Shown: positions 23,639 through 33,176, counted from the first letter of the stretch. The stretch: DNA of 39,479 bases from Lentisphaeria bacterium (GCA_017454215.1 JAFTDL010000077.1:1-39479); one strand, 5' to 3'. The notes: generated by a model from the sequence alone, not told the origin. A program made the numbers and translations.

Positions 23639-25344
23639 TTCGACTGCGCTCCGAAAACGCCGAGGGCATACGCCTGATTGAAGGCGCTGACCATGGCCAT
23701 GATGGCGGCCCGGTCGATATTGGTGTCCTCACCCGCGCCGTAGATCAGTTTTCTGCCGTTGACCGAGCAGCGGAGTCCGACGAAGGCCAGAGCTCTGGCG
23801 TCGGCGTCGGTGCCCAGGGTCCTTTCGGAAAAGTCCTCCACCTTGAAGAAGGGCATGAGTCCGGAGTTTTTGAGCGCGTGGACCACCGCCGAGAGGGGAC
23901 CGTTGCCTTCGCCCGTCAGATGATGGCATTCGCTGTTGATGTGCCAGTCGAATTCCGCGCCGGAGGTGTCGCCGGTCCCGGGGACGCGGTGATAACCGGA
24001 CATGCGGTATCTGCCTTCGACGTTCACGAAGGTGTCGTAGAATATCTCGCGCAGCTTGACCGAATCGATCTCTCCGCCGATGGCGTCGATGTAATTCTGA
24101 ACGGCGATCCCGATGTCGGGATGCATGCTTTTGGGCGGATAGATGCCGAATTCATGCTCCAGCACGTAGACCACGCCGCCTTTGCCCGACTGGCTGTTGA
24201 TGCGGATGAGCCGTTCGTACTGCCGGCCCACGTCGGCCGGATCCAGATGGAGATACGGCACCTTCCAGCCCTGCGAAAAGTAGGCGCTGATCTCTTCGCG
24301 CTTCTCCAGTCCCTTGCGGATGGCGTCCTGATGGGAGCCCGAGAAGGCCGTGAAGGCCAGCGCTCCCGCGTAGGGATGACGGGGATGCACCTCGATACCG
24401 GAGTTGCGCTCGACGATGCGGACGATCTCCGGCATGTTCTTGAAGGAAAGTCCGGTGCTGATGCCGCGGGACTCCATATTGAGCGCCAGCACGGATATGT
24501 CGAGATTTCCGGTGCGTTCCCCGTGACCGAAGATGGTGCCCTCCACCCGGTCCGCTCCGGCGAGCAGGGCAAGCTCGGTGGCCGCCACGGCGCAGCCCTG
24601 ATCGTTGTGGGCGTGGAGACTGATCCGCGTCTCCGCCATGAAGGGGTACTTGCGGCAGAAGAGTTCGATCATGTCCGCGTACTGGTTGGGCGGACGGCGT
24701 TCCACCGTCGCCGGAAGGTTGAGGATGAAAGTCTCGGGCGTCGACGGGCCCCACTCCTGTTTCACGCGGCAGCAGATGTCGACGACGAAATCCAGATCGC
24801 TGTCGGTGAACTCTTCGGGGGAGAATTCGTAGCTGACCTGTTCGGCCAGTCCGGCTTTTTCGATCTCCTCGCGGACGAGGCGCGTTCCCTGCACGGCCAG
24901 ATCCGTGATGTGTTCCCGGCTGTTGCCGAGGACGAATTTGCCGTGCAGATCGCTGGTGGCCACGTAACAGTGGGCGATGGCCTTGCCCTTCAGTCCTTTG
25001 AGCGATTCGATCGTCCTTTTGATGAGGTGCTCTCTGGCCTGGGTGAGGACCGAGATGCGCACGTCGGAGGGGATGAGGTCCTGCTCGATGAGCATGCGGA
25101 CGAAGTTGAAGTCGTCTTCCGAAGCGGAGGGGAACGAGACCTCGATCTCCTTGAATCCGATCTCGCAGAGCATCCTGAAGTATTCGAGTTTCTGCTTGGG
25201 ATTCATGGGGATCGGGAGCGCCTGGTTGCCGTCGCGCAGATCGACCGACGCCCATACGGGGGGGGCGGTGATGATCCTGTCGGGCCATTTGCGGCCGGTT
25301 ATCTTTATCGGTTCGGGGTAAACGTATTTGGGGAAATTTGTCAT
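23635..25344 (-). CDS. leuA: 2-isopropylmalate synthase (long form)
   Basis: This 569-residue enzyme condenses acetyl-CoA with 2-oxoisovalerate, the first committed step of leucine synthesis. The catalytic barrel has WASVDLRDGNQAL (residues 31-43), SLHAHNDQGCAVAATE (metal histidines at 244 and 246) and GHGERTGNLD (273-282). The C-terminal third (TSGAEFDWHINSECHHLTG onward) is the LeuA regulatory domain, where leucine usually gives feedback inhibition. Length and N-terminus (PEPIKITGRKWPDR) match the yeast/actinobacterial long subtype. It starts 18 bases after the larB-like gene; the Shine-Dalgarno is weak (GCAGGCGAT). Confidence 0.96.
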   Translation of the reverse strand: MTNFPKYVYPEPIKITGRKWPDRIITAPPVWASVDLRDGNQALPIPMNPKQKLEYFRMLCEIGFKEIEVSFPSASEDDFNFVRMLIEQDLIPSDVRISVLTQAREHLIKRTIESLKGLKGKAIAHCYVATSDLHGKFVLGNSREHITDLAVQGTRLVREEIEKAGLAEQVSYEFSPEEFTDSDLDFVVDICCRVKQEWGPSTPETFILNLPATVERRPPNQYADMIELFCRKYPFMAETRISLHAHNDQGCAVAATELALLAGADRVEGTIFGHGERTGNLDISVLALNMESRGISTGLSFKNMPEIVRIVERNSGIEVHPRHPYAGALAFTAFSGSHQDAIRKGLEKREEISAYFSQGWKVPYLHLDPADVGRQYERLIRINSQSGKGGVVYVLEHEFGIYPPKSMHPDIGIAVQNYIDAIGGEIDSVKLREIFYDTFVNVEGRYRMSGYHRVPGTGDTSGAEFDWHINSECHHLTGEGNGPLSAVVHALKNSGLMPFFKVEDFSERTLGTDADARALAFVGLRCSVNGRKLIYGAGEDTNIDRAAIMAMVSAFNQAYALGVFGAQSK

Positions 25345-25362
25345 TTTATCGCCTGCTGTTGT

Positions 25363-26064
25363 TCAGTTCTGGTCTTTCATATTCGTTCCGGCGGCCGTTC
25401 CGTTGATGATCCGCGCGGCTGCGAACCCGGCGCCGACGCCGTCGTCGGGGAGCGTCACCGCAAGTCCGGGGGCTCCGGACCTGAGGATGCCCGGCAGAAG
25501 CTCCCATCCTCCGGGACTGTCTCCGGGAACGGACACCGGCAATGCGATGACCGGAGTTCCGACCATTCCCGAGACGGCCGCCGGCAGGGCGCTGTCTGCT
25601 CCCGCGACTGCGATGCACGCAGCCGCGCATCTAAGTCGGTCACCCAGTTCGCGGAGAGTCTCCGGACGGGCGGTCCCTCCGGTCCGCTCCACCGTCGCGG
25701 CTGCGCCGCAGGCGGCCAGCGCGTATCTGGCCCCGAGCGCCGCCGGCAGATCTTCCTCTCCGGCCGTCACGATGAAAACGCCGCTGGTCCGGATCTCCCG
25801 CGGCGGCATGAGAAAAACCTCCGCGACGGGATCGTACTCTCCGCCGGGAAATGCGGCCACGAGGGCTTCTCCGTCTTTTTCGGCAACGCCGGCCGCAATG
25901 ACCGAATCGTATTCCAGAAGCATGCGGCGGACCGCCTTTTTGAGCTGTTCGACGCCCTTTCCGCGCCCCCGCACCCGCCCGGGAAAACGGCAGACGCCCT
26001 CCGCCGCCCCGGCATCTGCTGCCGGCGCGGAAGACTGGGGTGTTTTCTGACTGTCGTTTTCCAT
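25363..26064 (-). CDS. LarB-like / PurE-domain protein
   Basis: This 233-residue protein resembles LarB in its C-terminal two thirds: VFIVTAGEEDLPAAL near residue 96, IAVAGADSALPAAVSGMVGT (151-170), PVIALPVSV (171-179) and GVGAGFAAARIING. LarB carboxylates nicotinate adenine dinucleotide in synthesis of the nickel-pincer cofactor of lactate racemase. The N-terminal third is divergent and alanine/arginine-rich. Neither larC nor larE is in the window, so its role is uncertain. There is no Shine-Dalgarno before ATG 26064; the promoter places the transcript start at or next to the ATG, so the message is probably leaderless. It leads an apparent larB-leuA-carboxypeptidase-metG-plsY run. Confidence 0.7.
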   Translation of the reverse strand: MENDSQKTPQSSAPAADAGAAEGVCRFPGRVRGRGKGVEQLKKAVRRMLLEYDSVIAAGVAEKDGEALVAAFPGGEYDPVAEVFLMPPREIRTSGVFIVTAGEEDLPAALGARYALAACGAAATVERTGGTARPETLRELGDRLRCAAACIAVAGADSALPAAVSGMVGTPVIALPVSVPGDSPGGWELLPGILRSGAPGLAVTLPDDGVGAGFAAARIINGTAAGTNMKDQN

Positions 26065-26070
26065 ACGGTA

Positions 26071-26099
26071 AATATAGCCCGGCTGTGCCCCGATATCAA
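26071..26099 (-). promoter_or_regulatory. Leaderless-type promoter of the larB-like gene
   Basis: On the minus strand TTGATA (26094-26099) and TATATT (26071-26076) are 17 bases apart. The -10 ends only 6 bases before the A of ATG 26064, so +1 should fall at or within a base or two of the start codon. Confidence 0.65.
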
Positions 26100-26130
26100 G
26101 TTTTTACACGATATTTTCGCGTAAAAAATT

Positions 26131-26158
26131 TTGCTTTTGAGAAAAGCGGCGCTATATT
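26131..26158 (+). promoter_or_regulatory. Promoter of the epimerase-yajC-secDF run
   Basis: TTGCTT (26131-26136) and TATATT (26153-26158) are 16 bases apart. It is divergent from the larB-like promoter and lies about 70 bases upstream of ATG 26232. Confidence 0.55.
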
Positions 26159-26231
26159 ATTGGAATCGTAATTCGATCCGGTCGTGTATCCATTACTGAA
26201 TCAGAAGTTGAAAATATGGGAGATTTTTCAG

Positions 26232-27755
26232 ATGAAGACCATTGCTGAAAGCGCCGCGAAACTGCTCGGGAAGAGCGAGGATCAGATCAGAGCCGGTCTG
26301 GTCAAGACGTCCGGAAACGTCTCGGTCTATCCCGATTCCGTCCATAAACTCGGCGACGCGGTCGTCATGCTGGCGCGCGACGACGAAAAGCGTTTCCTCT
26401 GCGTCGTCGCCGACTGCGAAAAGAACATGCCCGAAGGGTTCGAGGGAACGGTCACCCGGCTTGCCGACGGGTCCGCCCTGCTGACGGGCTCCCTCTCCGC
26501 CGCCAACGCTTCCGCGCTGCGCCGCCATTTTCCGTGGTGTGCGCCCAAAAGTCTGCGCAGGGAACGCACCACCGTCGGCTGCGGCGACCGTCTGGGGCTG
26601 GCCACCTACGGTCACCTTCTCGCCGCCCGGCAGTTCAGGCTCAGTCCGGTGCTCGCCCAGCAGTCCGTGCGTGAACTGGTCATGACGCACCGCACGTTCC
26701 GCGAAGTCGTCGATGACGTCGTGTTCAACGTCTTCATGGCCGACTACCGCGAGGGCTACGGCGCCGACGGCGACCACCTCAAGAAGATCGAGGACATCGA
26801 CGTGGCTCTGGCCGCCGGGATGCCCATGATCACCCTCGACCTCTCGGAGGTGATGAACGCCTCCGCCGGCGACTGGAGCGCCGACGAGATCGAAAAGGCT
26901 TTTGCCGCACTGCCCGCGGCGGACCGGGAACGCATTGCCTCCGACTACGCCGACAGGGAGTTCATCGTCGGGAGCGTCTCCGTCAAGGTCGACGCCCTGA
27001 CGGCGAAGCGCTGCGCCGTCATGTACGACGCGGCCATCGCCTTCGCGCTCAAAGTCTATCAGCACCTCCGCGCCAGACGCGGAGAGGAGTTCGACCTCGA
27101 GATCTCCATCGACGAGACCACTTCTCCCACGCTGCCTTCACACCACCTCTACATCGCCCGCGAACTGCGGCGTCTCGGCATCGAATTCTCCTCTCTGGCG
27201 CCCCGTTTCGTCGGCGAATTCCAGAAGGCCGTCGATTACATCGGCGACGTGAAGGAATTCGACCGGCAGTTCGTTGTCCATGCCCAGATCGCCAAGACCT
27301 TCGGAAACTACAAGGTTTCGGTCCACTCCGGCAGCGACAAGTTCTCGGTCTATCCCACCGTGGGACGCGAGACCGGCGGCTATCTCCACCTCAAGACCGC
27401 CGGGACCAGCTGGCTGGTCGCCGTCGAGGTCATCGCCCGCTGCGAACCTCAGCTCTACCGCGACATGCACAAGTGCGCGCTGGCCAATTTCAACGACATG
27501 CTCAAGCTCTACCACATCACCGCCGACCTGTCGCGGATCCCGGCGCTGGACTCCCTGAGCGACGCCGAACTGCCCTCTCTCATGTCGCAGGCCGACGCCC
27601 GCCAGCTGCTCCACATCACCTACGGCCCGATCCTCACCGGCGAACTGCGCGGACGCTTCTTCAAGGCCATGCACAAGTACGAAAAGGAATACGCCGAGGC
27701 CGTCAAACGCCATTTCGAGAAGCACATCTCTCTGCTCGGCGTTCCCAAGAAGTAA
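26232..27755 (+). CDS. Tagaturonate epimerase-family protein (UxaE-like)
   Basis: This 507-residue protein resembles UxaE, which interconverts D-tagaturonate and D-fructuronate in hexuronate use. Supporting stretches include TTVGCGDRLGLATYGH near 112, DEIEKAFAALPAADRERIASDY, LEISIDETTSPT, and the block KTFGNYKVSVHSGSDKFSVYP, with histidines and acidic residues suited to metal binding. I chose ATG 26232 (GGGAG 9 bases upstream); the frame extends to a GTG at 26184 without a ribosome site. It shares direction with yajC, 48 bases away, so it may be co-transcribed with the secretion genes. Substrate assignment rests on family resemblance. Confidence 0.75.
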   Translation: MKTIAESAAKLLGKSEDQIRAGLVKTSGNVSVYPDSVHKLGDAVVMLARDDEKRFLCVVADCEKNMPEGFEGTVTRLADGSALLTGSLSAANASALRRHFPWCAPKSLRRERTTVGCGDRLGLATYGHLLAARQFRLSPVLAQQSVRELVMTHRTFREVVDDVVFNVFMADYREGYGADGDHLKKIEDIDVALAAGMPMITLDLSEVMNASAGDWSADEIEKAFAALPAADRERIASDYADREFIVGSVSVKVDALTAKRCAVMYDAAIAFALKVYQHLRARRGEEFDLEISIDETTSPTLPSHHLYIARELRRLGIEFSSLAPRFVGEFQKAVDYIGDVKEFDRQFVVHAQIAKTFGNYKVSVHSGSDKFSVYPTVGRETGGYLHLKTAGTSWLVAVEVIARCEPQLYRDMHKCALANFNDMLKLYHITADLSRIPALDSLSDAELPSLMSQADARQLLHITYGPILTGELRGRFFKAMHKYEKEYAEAVKRHFEKHISLLGVPKK

Positions 27756-27803
27756 TGATTTCCGACCGTCAAAAAGATAAAAACGTTCAAGGAGAATGGT
27801 AAA

Positions 27804-28154
27804 ATGTTCATTTCAATGCTCGCCGACGCCGCGGCCCAGACCGCGCAGGAGGCCTCGAAGCAGCCTCAGGGCAGTCCGCTGATGAGTTTCATGCCGATCA
27901 TCATCATCATGGTGGTGTTCATGTTCTTCATGAGCCGCTCCCAGAAGAAGCAGCAGCAGAAGAGACAGGAAATGATCGACCACATCGTCAAGGGCACGAA
28001 GGTCCTTCTGACCAGCGGCATCCGCGGCGTCATCGACGAAGTGAAGGAAAACGACTTCATCGTCGAGATCGCTCCCGGCGTGAGGATCTGCGTCGTCAAG
28101 AGCGGCGTCGCCGAAGTCGAAGTCGAAGAAGCCAAGGCAGAGGAAAAGAAATAA
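27804..28154 (+). CDS. yajC: Preprotein translocase accessory subunit YajC
   Basis: This 116-residue protein has one transmembrane segment (about 27-43, MSFMPIIIIMVVFMFFMSR), a basic stretch QKKQQQKRQEM, then the YajC core GTKVLLTSGIRGVIDEVKEND and an acidic tail. It associates with SecDF-YidC at the Sec translocon in the inner membrane. The start at 27804 has CAAGGAGAA upstream. Its stop TAA is immediately followed by the secDF ATG. Confidence 0.95.
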   Translation: MFISMLADAAAQTAQEASKQPQGSPLMSFMPIIIIMVVFMFFMSRSQKKQQQKRQEMIDHIVKGTKVLLTSGIRGVIDEVKENDFIVEIAPGVRICVVKSGVAEVEVEEAKAEEKK

Positions 28155-30740
28155 ATGGAACAGCGTCCCTTACTCCTCAGAACCTTCGTCGTCATCTTCG
28201 TGATGATCCTGTTCGTGCTGGCGATGCATCCTCTGCGCGAGCGCGACTACTATCAGGTCTTCGGCGAGATGCTCAAGGACAGGAACGATCCCGCCATGAA
28301 GACTCTGGTCGAAGACGCCAGAGCCCTCCAGAAGAAGGATCCCCAGCTCTTCCAGTCGCAGGCGCTTCTTCAGGCGGCCGACGCCAAGGGCATCGACCTG
28401 ACTTCCAAAGTCAAGGGCAGCGACCTTCAGGACAACCGCGACGTCATGAGCCTCATCCGCAAGAACGCCTCGGGCACCATCCGCCTCGGTCTGGATCTTG
28501 CCGGCGGCGTGGAGTTCTATCTCGAACTGGTCCCCGATGAAGAACTTCTTGCGAAAATGAAGAAGTCCGCCGGCGGCAGCGGCGAAAGCAGCGAAGAACT
28601 CAAAAGCCGCATGGCCAACGAGTTCGACCGTTACCGCGACGTCGCCATCGAGATCCTCCGCAAACGTCTCGAAGGTCAGAAGATCTTCGAGGCCGAGATC
28701 GCCCCCTCCGGCGGGTCCTACGTCGCGCTGCGCGCCCCCGTCGTCGCCCGGGACGAGAAACTCAAACTGCTCGATCTCATCAAGATGAGCGCCAAGCTCA
28801 ATTTCCGTCTTGTCCACGCGGACAACAACGCGTTGATCCAGCGCTATCTCGCGGATCCTGCCAATTTCAAAGTTCCGCTCGGGTACGAACTCATGTCCAC
28901 CAGCGAGTTCCGTCCCGGACAGGAGCCCCTGCACAGCTATTTCCTCGTTTCCCGCCGCTCCGAAATGGACGGCAAGGGCGTCACCATGGCCATGGCCACC
29001 AAGGATGAATTCGGCCAGCGCAAGATCGTGCTGCGCTTCAACCAGCAGGGCGCGGAGGATTTCGGCCGCGTCACCAGCGCCAACGTGGGACGCATGCTCG
29101 CCATCGTGCTCGACGGCAAACTCTACTGCGCGCCCAACATCAATCAGGGCATCACCGGCGGCAGCGCCGAAATTTCCGGACGCTTCTCCGAAGAAGAGGC
29201 CAAAAACATCGCCGACGCCCTCGTCAGCGGCAGTTTCCCCTTCCAGATCAAGGTCAACGCCGTGTTCGACACCGATCCCAAGCTGGGCGCCGCCAACGTG
29301 GCCAACGGCGTTTGGGTGGGGATCCTCTCGATGGTCTGCGTCGCCATCTTCATGATCATCTACTACCGCCTCAGCGGACTGATCGCCGTCGCGGCTCTCT
29401 GTCTCAACATCGTCCTCATCCTCGGGGCCATGGCGGCCTTCAACTGCACGCTGACCCTGCCCGGCATCGCCGGCATCGTGCTCACCATCGGTATGGCCGT
29501 GGACGCCAACGTGCTGGTGTATGAGCGCATCCGCGAGGAATTGGAGCAGGGCAAGAAGCTCGTCCACGCCGTCAATCTCGGTTTCGAAAAGGCTCTGCCC
29601 GCCGTGCTCGACGCCAACATCACGACTCTGGTCACCTCCATCATCCTCATGTACGTGGGAACGGGCGCGATCAAGGGATTCGCCGTCACGCTGAGCATCG
29701 GCATCCTTTCCAGTCTGTTCACGGCGCTTTTCGTCACGCGGCTCATTTACGACTATCTTTTCCGCTTCACGGGATTCGATCACATCTATATGCTCGAGAT
29801 CTTCCGCCGGACCCACTGGGACTTCTTCGGCATGTGGAAGCGCAGTCTCATCGTTTCCGGCGCTTTCTGTCTGCTGGCCGTCGTCCTGCTGGTCTCGCGG
29901 GGGACCGGCGTGCTGGGCGTGGACTTCACCGGCGGCACCACCGTCACGTTCAATTACGCCAGGCAGATCCCGCAGGACAAGATCGAGGCCGTTCTCCGCG
30001 CCGCGGGCTACAAGGAGCCCAGCGCGGTCTACAAGTTCAATATCGCCTCCCGCGATCAGGAACGCAAACTCGAGATCCTCATCCGCGGCGACCTGACCAA
30101 AGACAATGTCAGTCAGAGTCCCAAGGACGCGCTGGCTTCTCTGCTCAACGCCAAGTTCCCCGAGGCCAAGTTGAGCGGCGGTCTCGAAAGCAGCATCGGC
30201 GGACTCATCGGCTGGGAGTTCACCAAGGCGGCCATCACCGCGATCATTCTCTCGATGATCGGCATCGGCATCTACATCGCGCTGCGCTATGAGTACACCT
30301 ACGCCGTCACCGGCGTGCTGGCGCTGGTCCACGACGTGCTGGTGGTGCTGGGCATCTATCTGCTGATGGGCCGCACCATTTCGCTGACCGTGGTCGCCGC
30401 GCTGCTGACGGTCATCGGGTATTCGATCAACGACAAGGTGGTCATCTTCGACCGCATCCGCGAGAACATGAAACTGAAGAAGGCTCCCACCTTCGCCGAG
30501 ACGATCAACCTTTCGGTCAACCAGACTCTGAGCCGGACGATGCTGACCAGTATCACCACCTTCATCGTGGTGCTGATCCTCTATCTCGGCGGCGGCGTGG
30601 CGATCAACGACTTCGTGCTCATCATGATGCTGGGCGTCATCTTCGGTACGCTGTCCTCGATCTTCGTCGTCGCGCCCACGGTGGCCTGGCTGCAGGACGT
30701 CCGTGCCCGGCATGCCGCCCGCAAGGCGAAGAAAGCCTGA
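28155..30740 (+). CDS. secDF: Fused protein-export protein SecD-SecF
   Basis: This 861-residue protein joins SecD and SecF, which use the proton gradient to pull preproteins through the Sec channel. SecD part: N-terminal transmembrane segment (about 8-24), LGLDLAGGVEFYLEL, P1 periplasmic domain, and GIVLTIGMAVDANVLVYERIREEL with the functional Asp. SecF part begins near residue 570 with a new membrane segment, then GVDFTGGTTVTFNY, and YSINDKVVIFDRIRENM, its counterpart motif. Fused SecDF is common in Gram-positives, Planctomycetes and relatives. It directly follows yajC without an intergenic gap and is 8 bases from the next gene. Confidence 0.97.
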   Translation: MEQRPLLLRTFVVIFVMILFVLAMHPLRERDYYQVFGEMLKDRNDPAMKTLVEDARALQKKDPQLFQSQALLQAADAKGIDLTSKVKGSDLQDNRDVMSLIRKNASGTIRLGLDLAGGVEFYLELVPDEELLAKMKKSAGGSGESSEELKSRMANEFDRYRDVAIEILRKRLEGQKIFEAEIAPSGGSYVALRAPVVARDEKLKLLDLIKMSAKLNFRLVHADNNALIQRYLADPANFKVPLGYELMSTSEFRPGQEPLHSYFLVSRRSEMDGKGVTMAMATKDEFGQRKIVLRFNQQGAEDFGRVTSANVGRMLAIVLDGKLYCAPNINQGITGGSAEISGRFSEEEAKNIADALVSGSFPFQIKVNAVFDTDPKLGAANVANGVWVGILSMVCVAIFMIIYYRLSGLIAVAALCLNIVLILGAMAAFNCTLTLPGIAGIVLTIGMAVDANVLVYERIREELEQGKKLVHAVNLGFEKALPAVLDANITTLVTSIILMYVGTGAIKGFAVTLSIGILSSLFTALFVTRLIYDYLFRFTGFDHIYMLEIFRRTHWDFFGMWKRSLIVSGAFCLLAVVLLVSRGTGVLGVDFTGGTTVTFNYARQIPQDKIEAVLRAAGYKEPSAVYKFNIASRDQERKLEILIRGDLTKDNVSQSPKDALASLLNAKFPEAKLSGGLESSIGGLIGWEFTKAAITAIILSMIGIGIYIALRYEYTYAVTGVLALVHDVLVVLGIYLLMGRTISLTVVAALLTVIGYSINDKVVIFDRIRENMKLKKAPTFAETINLSVNQTLSRTMLTSITTFIVVLILYLGGGVAINDFVLIMMLGVIFGTLSSIFVVAPTVAWLQDVRARHAARKAKKA

Positions 30741-30748
30741 GGTGAAAT

Positions 30749-31066
30749 ATGTTCGGCAATCTGGGTGAAATGGCCAAAATGATGTCCAAAGTCAAGGACA
30801 TCCAGAGCGGGATCAAAAAGCTCAAAAGCGAGCTGGGCACGCTGGAATTCTCCGCCACGTCGGCGGGGGGGCGCGTCAAGGCGACGGTGTCGGGTGATTT
30901 CGTCGTGAAGTCCATCGAGATCGCGCCCGAGGCTCTGAAGGAGGGATGCGACGTGTCCTCCGCGGTGACCGAGGCGGTCAACTCCGCCGTCGCCGCTGCG
31001 AAAATGACGATCCAGACGAAAATGACCGAGATCTCCGGCGGCATCGATCTGCCGGGACTTTTCTGA
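30749..31066 (+). CDS. YbaB/EbfC-family nucleoid-associated protein
   Basis: This 105-residue protein fits the YbaB size and pattern: an N-terminal helix (MFGNLGEMAKMMSKVKDIQS), a beta region with GGRVKATVSGDFVVKSIEIAP, and a C-terminal helix with AAAKMTIQTKMTEISGG. Family members bind DNA as dimers and nearly always lie before recR, as here (15 bases). The Shine-Dalgarno GAGGTG overlaps the end of secDF. Confidence 0.95.
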   Translation: MFGNLGEMAKMMSKVKDIQSGIKKLKSELGTLEFSATSAGGRVKATVSGDFVVKSIEIAPEALKEGCDVSSAVTEAVNSAVAAAKMTIQTKMTEISGGIDLPGLF

Positions 31067-31081
31067 CGGAAAAGGACGGTC

Positions 31082-31693
31082 ATGGCAAGCGGATACCCCG
31101 AGGCGGTGGAGTCCCTCATCGGCGAACTCAAGCAGCTTCCCGGCGTGGGACGGCGCGGCGCCGAGAGAATGGCGCTGGCTCTGCTGGCCCGCTCCGCGCC
31201 GGAACTCGAGGCGCTGGGGAAGCTCATCGGGGCTCTGCCCCGCACTGTGGGGCGCTGTCCCAAATGCGGCGGACTGGCCGAAGCCGGTTCCGAGTGCGGC
31301 ATCTGCGGCGACCCCCGCCGGGACGACGGCGTGCTGTGCGTGGTCGAAAATATGCCTCAGCTCTTCGCCGTGGAGTCCAGCGGTCATTTTCACGGACGCT
31401 ACCTCGTGCTGGGGGGCAAGATCTCTCCTCTGGACTCCGAAAACGGCGAGGGCCTCAATCTGCGGGGACTGTGCGATCTGGTCGAAACGGGAAACGTCAG
31501 AGAGGTGATCCTTGCGCTCAGCAGCGATGTCGAGGGCAGGGCCACCGCCGTATTTCTGGCGGAACTGCTTGAAAAATACCGTGTCAAGGTGTCCCGGCCC
31601 GCGCTGGGACTGCCCGCCGGAGCCAACCTTTCATTTGCCGATGCCGCCACCATCGGCGCCGCGCTGCGGGGCCGGGTGGACGTTCAGGAGTGA
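31082..31693 (+). CDS. recR: Recombination protein RecR
   Basis: This 203-residue protein has the helix-hairpin-helix LPGVGRRGAERMAL (residues 19-32), a four-cysteine zinc motif with the cysteine pairs CPKC and CGIC, and a Toprim domain (VLCVVENMPQLFAVE, LILALSSDVEGRATAVFL). With RecO and RecF it loads RecA at single-strand gaps. Start at 31082 with AAGGACGG upstream. It is coupled to the ybaB-like gene as in most bacteria. Confidence 0.97.
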   Translation: MASGYPEAVESLIGELKQLPGVGRRGAERMALALLARSAPELEALGKLIGALPRTVGRCPKCGGLAEAGSECGICGDPRRDDGVLCVVENMPQLFAVESSGHFHGRYLVLGGKISPLDSENGEGLNLRGLCDLVETGNVREVILALSSDVEGRATAVFLAELLEKYRVKVSRPALGLPAGANLSFADAATIGAALRGRVDVQE

Positions 31694-31715
31694 AACAGAA
31701 ACGGATCATTGAAAA

Positions 31716-33176
31716 ATGTGTTGTTCAAGTGAAAAAAGAGTGAGGACCCGCTTCGCGCCGAGTCCCACGGGATTCATGCATGTCGGAAATCTGCGCACGG
31801 CGCTGTACGCTTATTTGCTGGCCAAGTCCCGGCACGGCGACTTCGTGCTGCGCATCGAGGACACCGATCAGGCCCGTTACGTCGAAGGGGCCGTTCAGGT
31901 GATCTACGACACGCTGGCCCGGGCCGGACTGCGCCATGACGAAGGTCCGGACAGGCCGGGAGCATATGGTCCCTACGTCCAGAGCGAGCGGCGCGAGATC
32001 TACAAAAAATACGCGGAGGAGCTTGTCCGCAAGGGGGCGGCATACTACTGCTTCTGCGGGAAGCACGAGGCGGAGCCGGAGGGCGAAGAGAGCGTCTCCG
32101 ATGCCGCCTGCGTCTGTCCCTGCCGGAGCATGGATCCCGCCGCGGCCGCCGAAATGGCTTCTTCGGGCCGTCCTCACGTGATCCGGCAGAAGATCGACCG
32201 GTCGGGCGTCTCCGTTTTCACAGACGCCGTTTTCGGAGAGATCACCATCGAGAACAAGGTGCTCGACGACCAGATCCTGCTCAAGAGCGACGGCATGCCC
32301 ACCTATAATTTCGCCAATGTGGTGGACGATCACCTGATGTGCATTTCGCACGTGGTCCGCGGTTCGGAGTACCTGTCGTCGACGCCCAAGTACAATCTGC
32401 TCTACCGGGCGTTCGGCTGGGAGATCCCCGTGTACGTGCATCTGCCCCTCATCATGGGCCGCAACGCCGACGGGGAGATATCGAAGCTCTCGAAGCGCCA
32501 CGGTTCGGTGAGTTTCGAAAACCTGCTGGCCGAGGGCTACCTGCCGGAAGCCGTCGTCAACTACATCGCCCTGCTGGGCTGGTCGCCCAAATCGGATCAG
32601 GAGCTTTTCCGGCTGGAGGAGCTGGCCGAAAAATTCGATGTTTCCGGACTCAACAAGTCTCCCGCCGTGTTCGATTACGGCAAACTGCGCTGGATGAACT
32701 CCGAGTACATCAAAATGCTCTCTCCCGAGGCGTTCGCCGAAGTTGCGCGTCCCTTCGCTGCTCTGCCGGAGAAACTCTCTTCCGCGTGGCCGAAGATCGC
32801 CGCCATTCTCCACCAGCGCACCGAACTGCTTTCGGAAATTCCCGGCAAGATCGCGTTTCTTGCCGAAGTGCCCGCGTTCGAAAACGATCTCTTCTTCAAC
32901 AAGAAGAGCAAGTGTTCACCCGAGACGGCCAGAGAAATTCTGACGGAGCTGATCCCCCGTTTCGAGGCCCTCGAAGCGCTGACGCCCGAAGCTGTGGGCG
33001 GCATCATTTCAGCGTATGCCGAATCTCACGGCGTCAAGCTGGGACAGCCCATGTGGGCCGTGCGCATCGCGCTTTCGGGACTGCCCGTCACGCCGGGCGG
33101 TCCCGGGGAGATCATGGACATCATCGGCAAGGATGAGTCTCTGAAACGGCTGAAAGCGGCCCTGGAACGGCTGTGA
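31716..33176 (+). CDS. gltX: Glutamyl-tRNA synthetase
   Basis: This 486-residue class I synthetase charges tRNA-Glu. It has RFAPSPTGFMHVGNLRTAL (HIGH-type motif), LRIEDTDQARY, a Cys-rich insertion (CFCGKHEAE..CVCPCR), and ISKLSKRHG as the KMSKS-type motif. The C-terminal third is the anticodon-binding helical domain. The start is uncertain: ATG 31716 gives MCCSSEKRVRTRFAP, and a GTG at 31740 would start directly before RTRFAPSP; neither has a strong Shine-Dalgarno. Last gene of the run that begins at 26232. Confidence 0.95.
   Translation: MCCSSEKRVRTRFAPSPTGFMHVGNLRTALYAYLLAKSRHGDFVLRIEDTDQARYVEGAVQVIYDTLARAGLRHDEGPDRPGAYGPYVQSERREIYKKYAEELVRKGAAYYCFCGKHEAEPEGEESVSDAACVCPCRSMDPAAAAEMASSGRPHVIRQKIDRSGVSVFTDAVFGEITIENKVLDDQILLKSDGMPTYNFANVVDDHLMCISHVVRGSEYLSSTPKYNLLYRAFGWEIPVYVHLPLIMGRNADGEISKLSKRHGSVSFENLLAEGYLPEAVVNYIALLGWSPKSDQELFRLEELAEKFDVSGLNKSPAVFDYGKLRWMNSEYIKMLSPEAFAEVARPFAALPEKLSSAWPKIAAILHQRTELLSEIPGKIAFLAEVPAFENDLFFNKKSKCSPETAREILTELIPRFEALEALTPEAVGGIISAYAESHGVKLGQPMWAVRIALSGLPVTPGGPGEIMDIIGKDESLKRLKAALERL

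Noticed and set aside
28170-30713. Minus-strand frame of 847 codons
   Set aside because: It is the antisense shadow of secDF, rich in His, Asp and Glu as expected for the complement of a GC-rich gene; no ribosome site.
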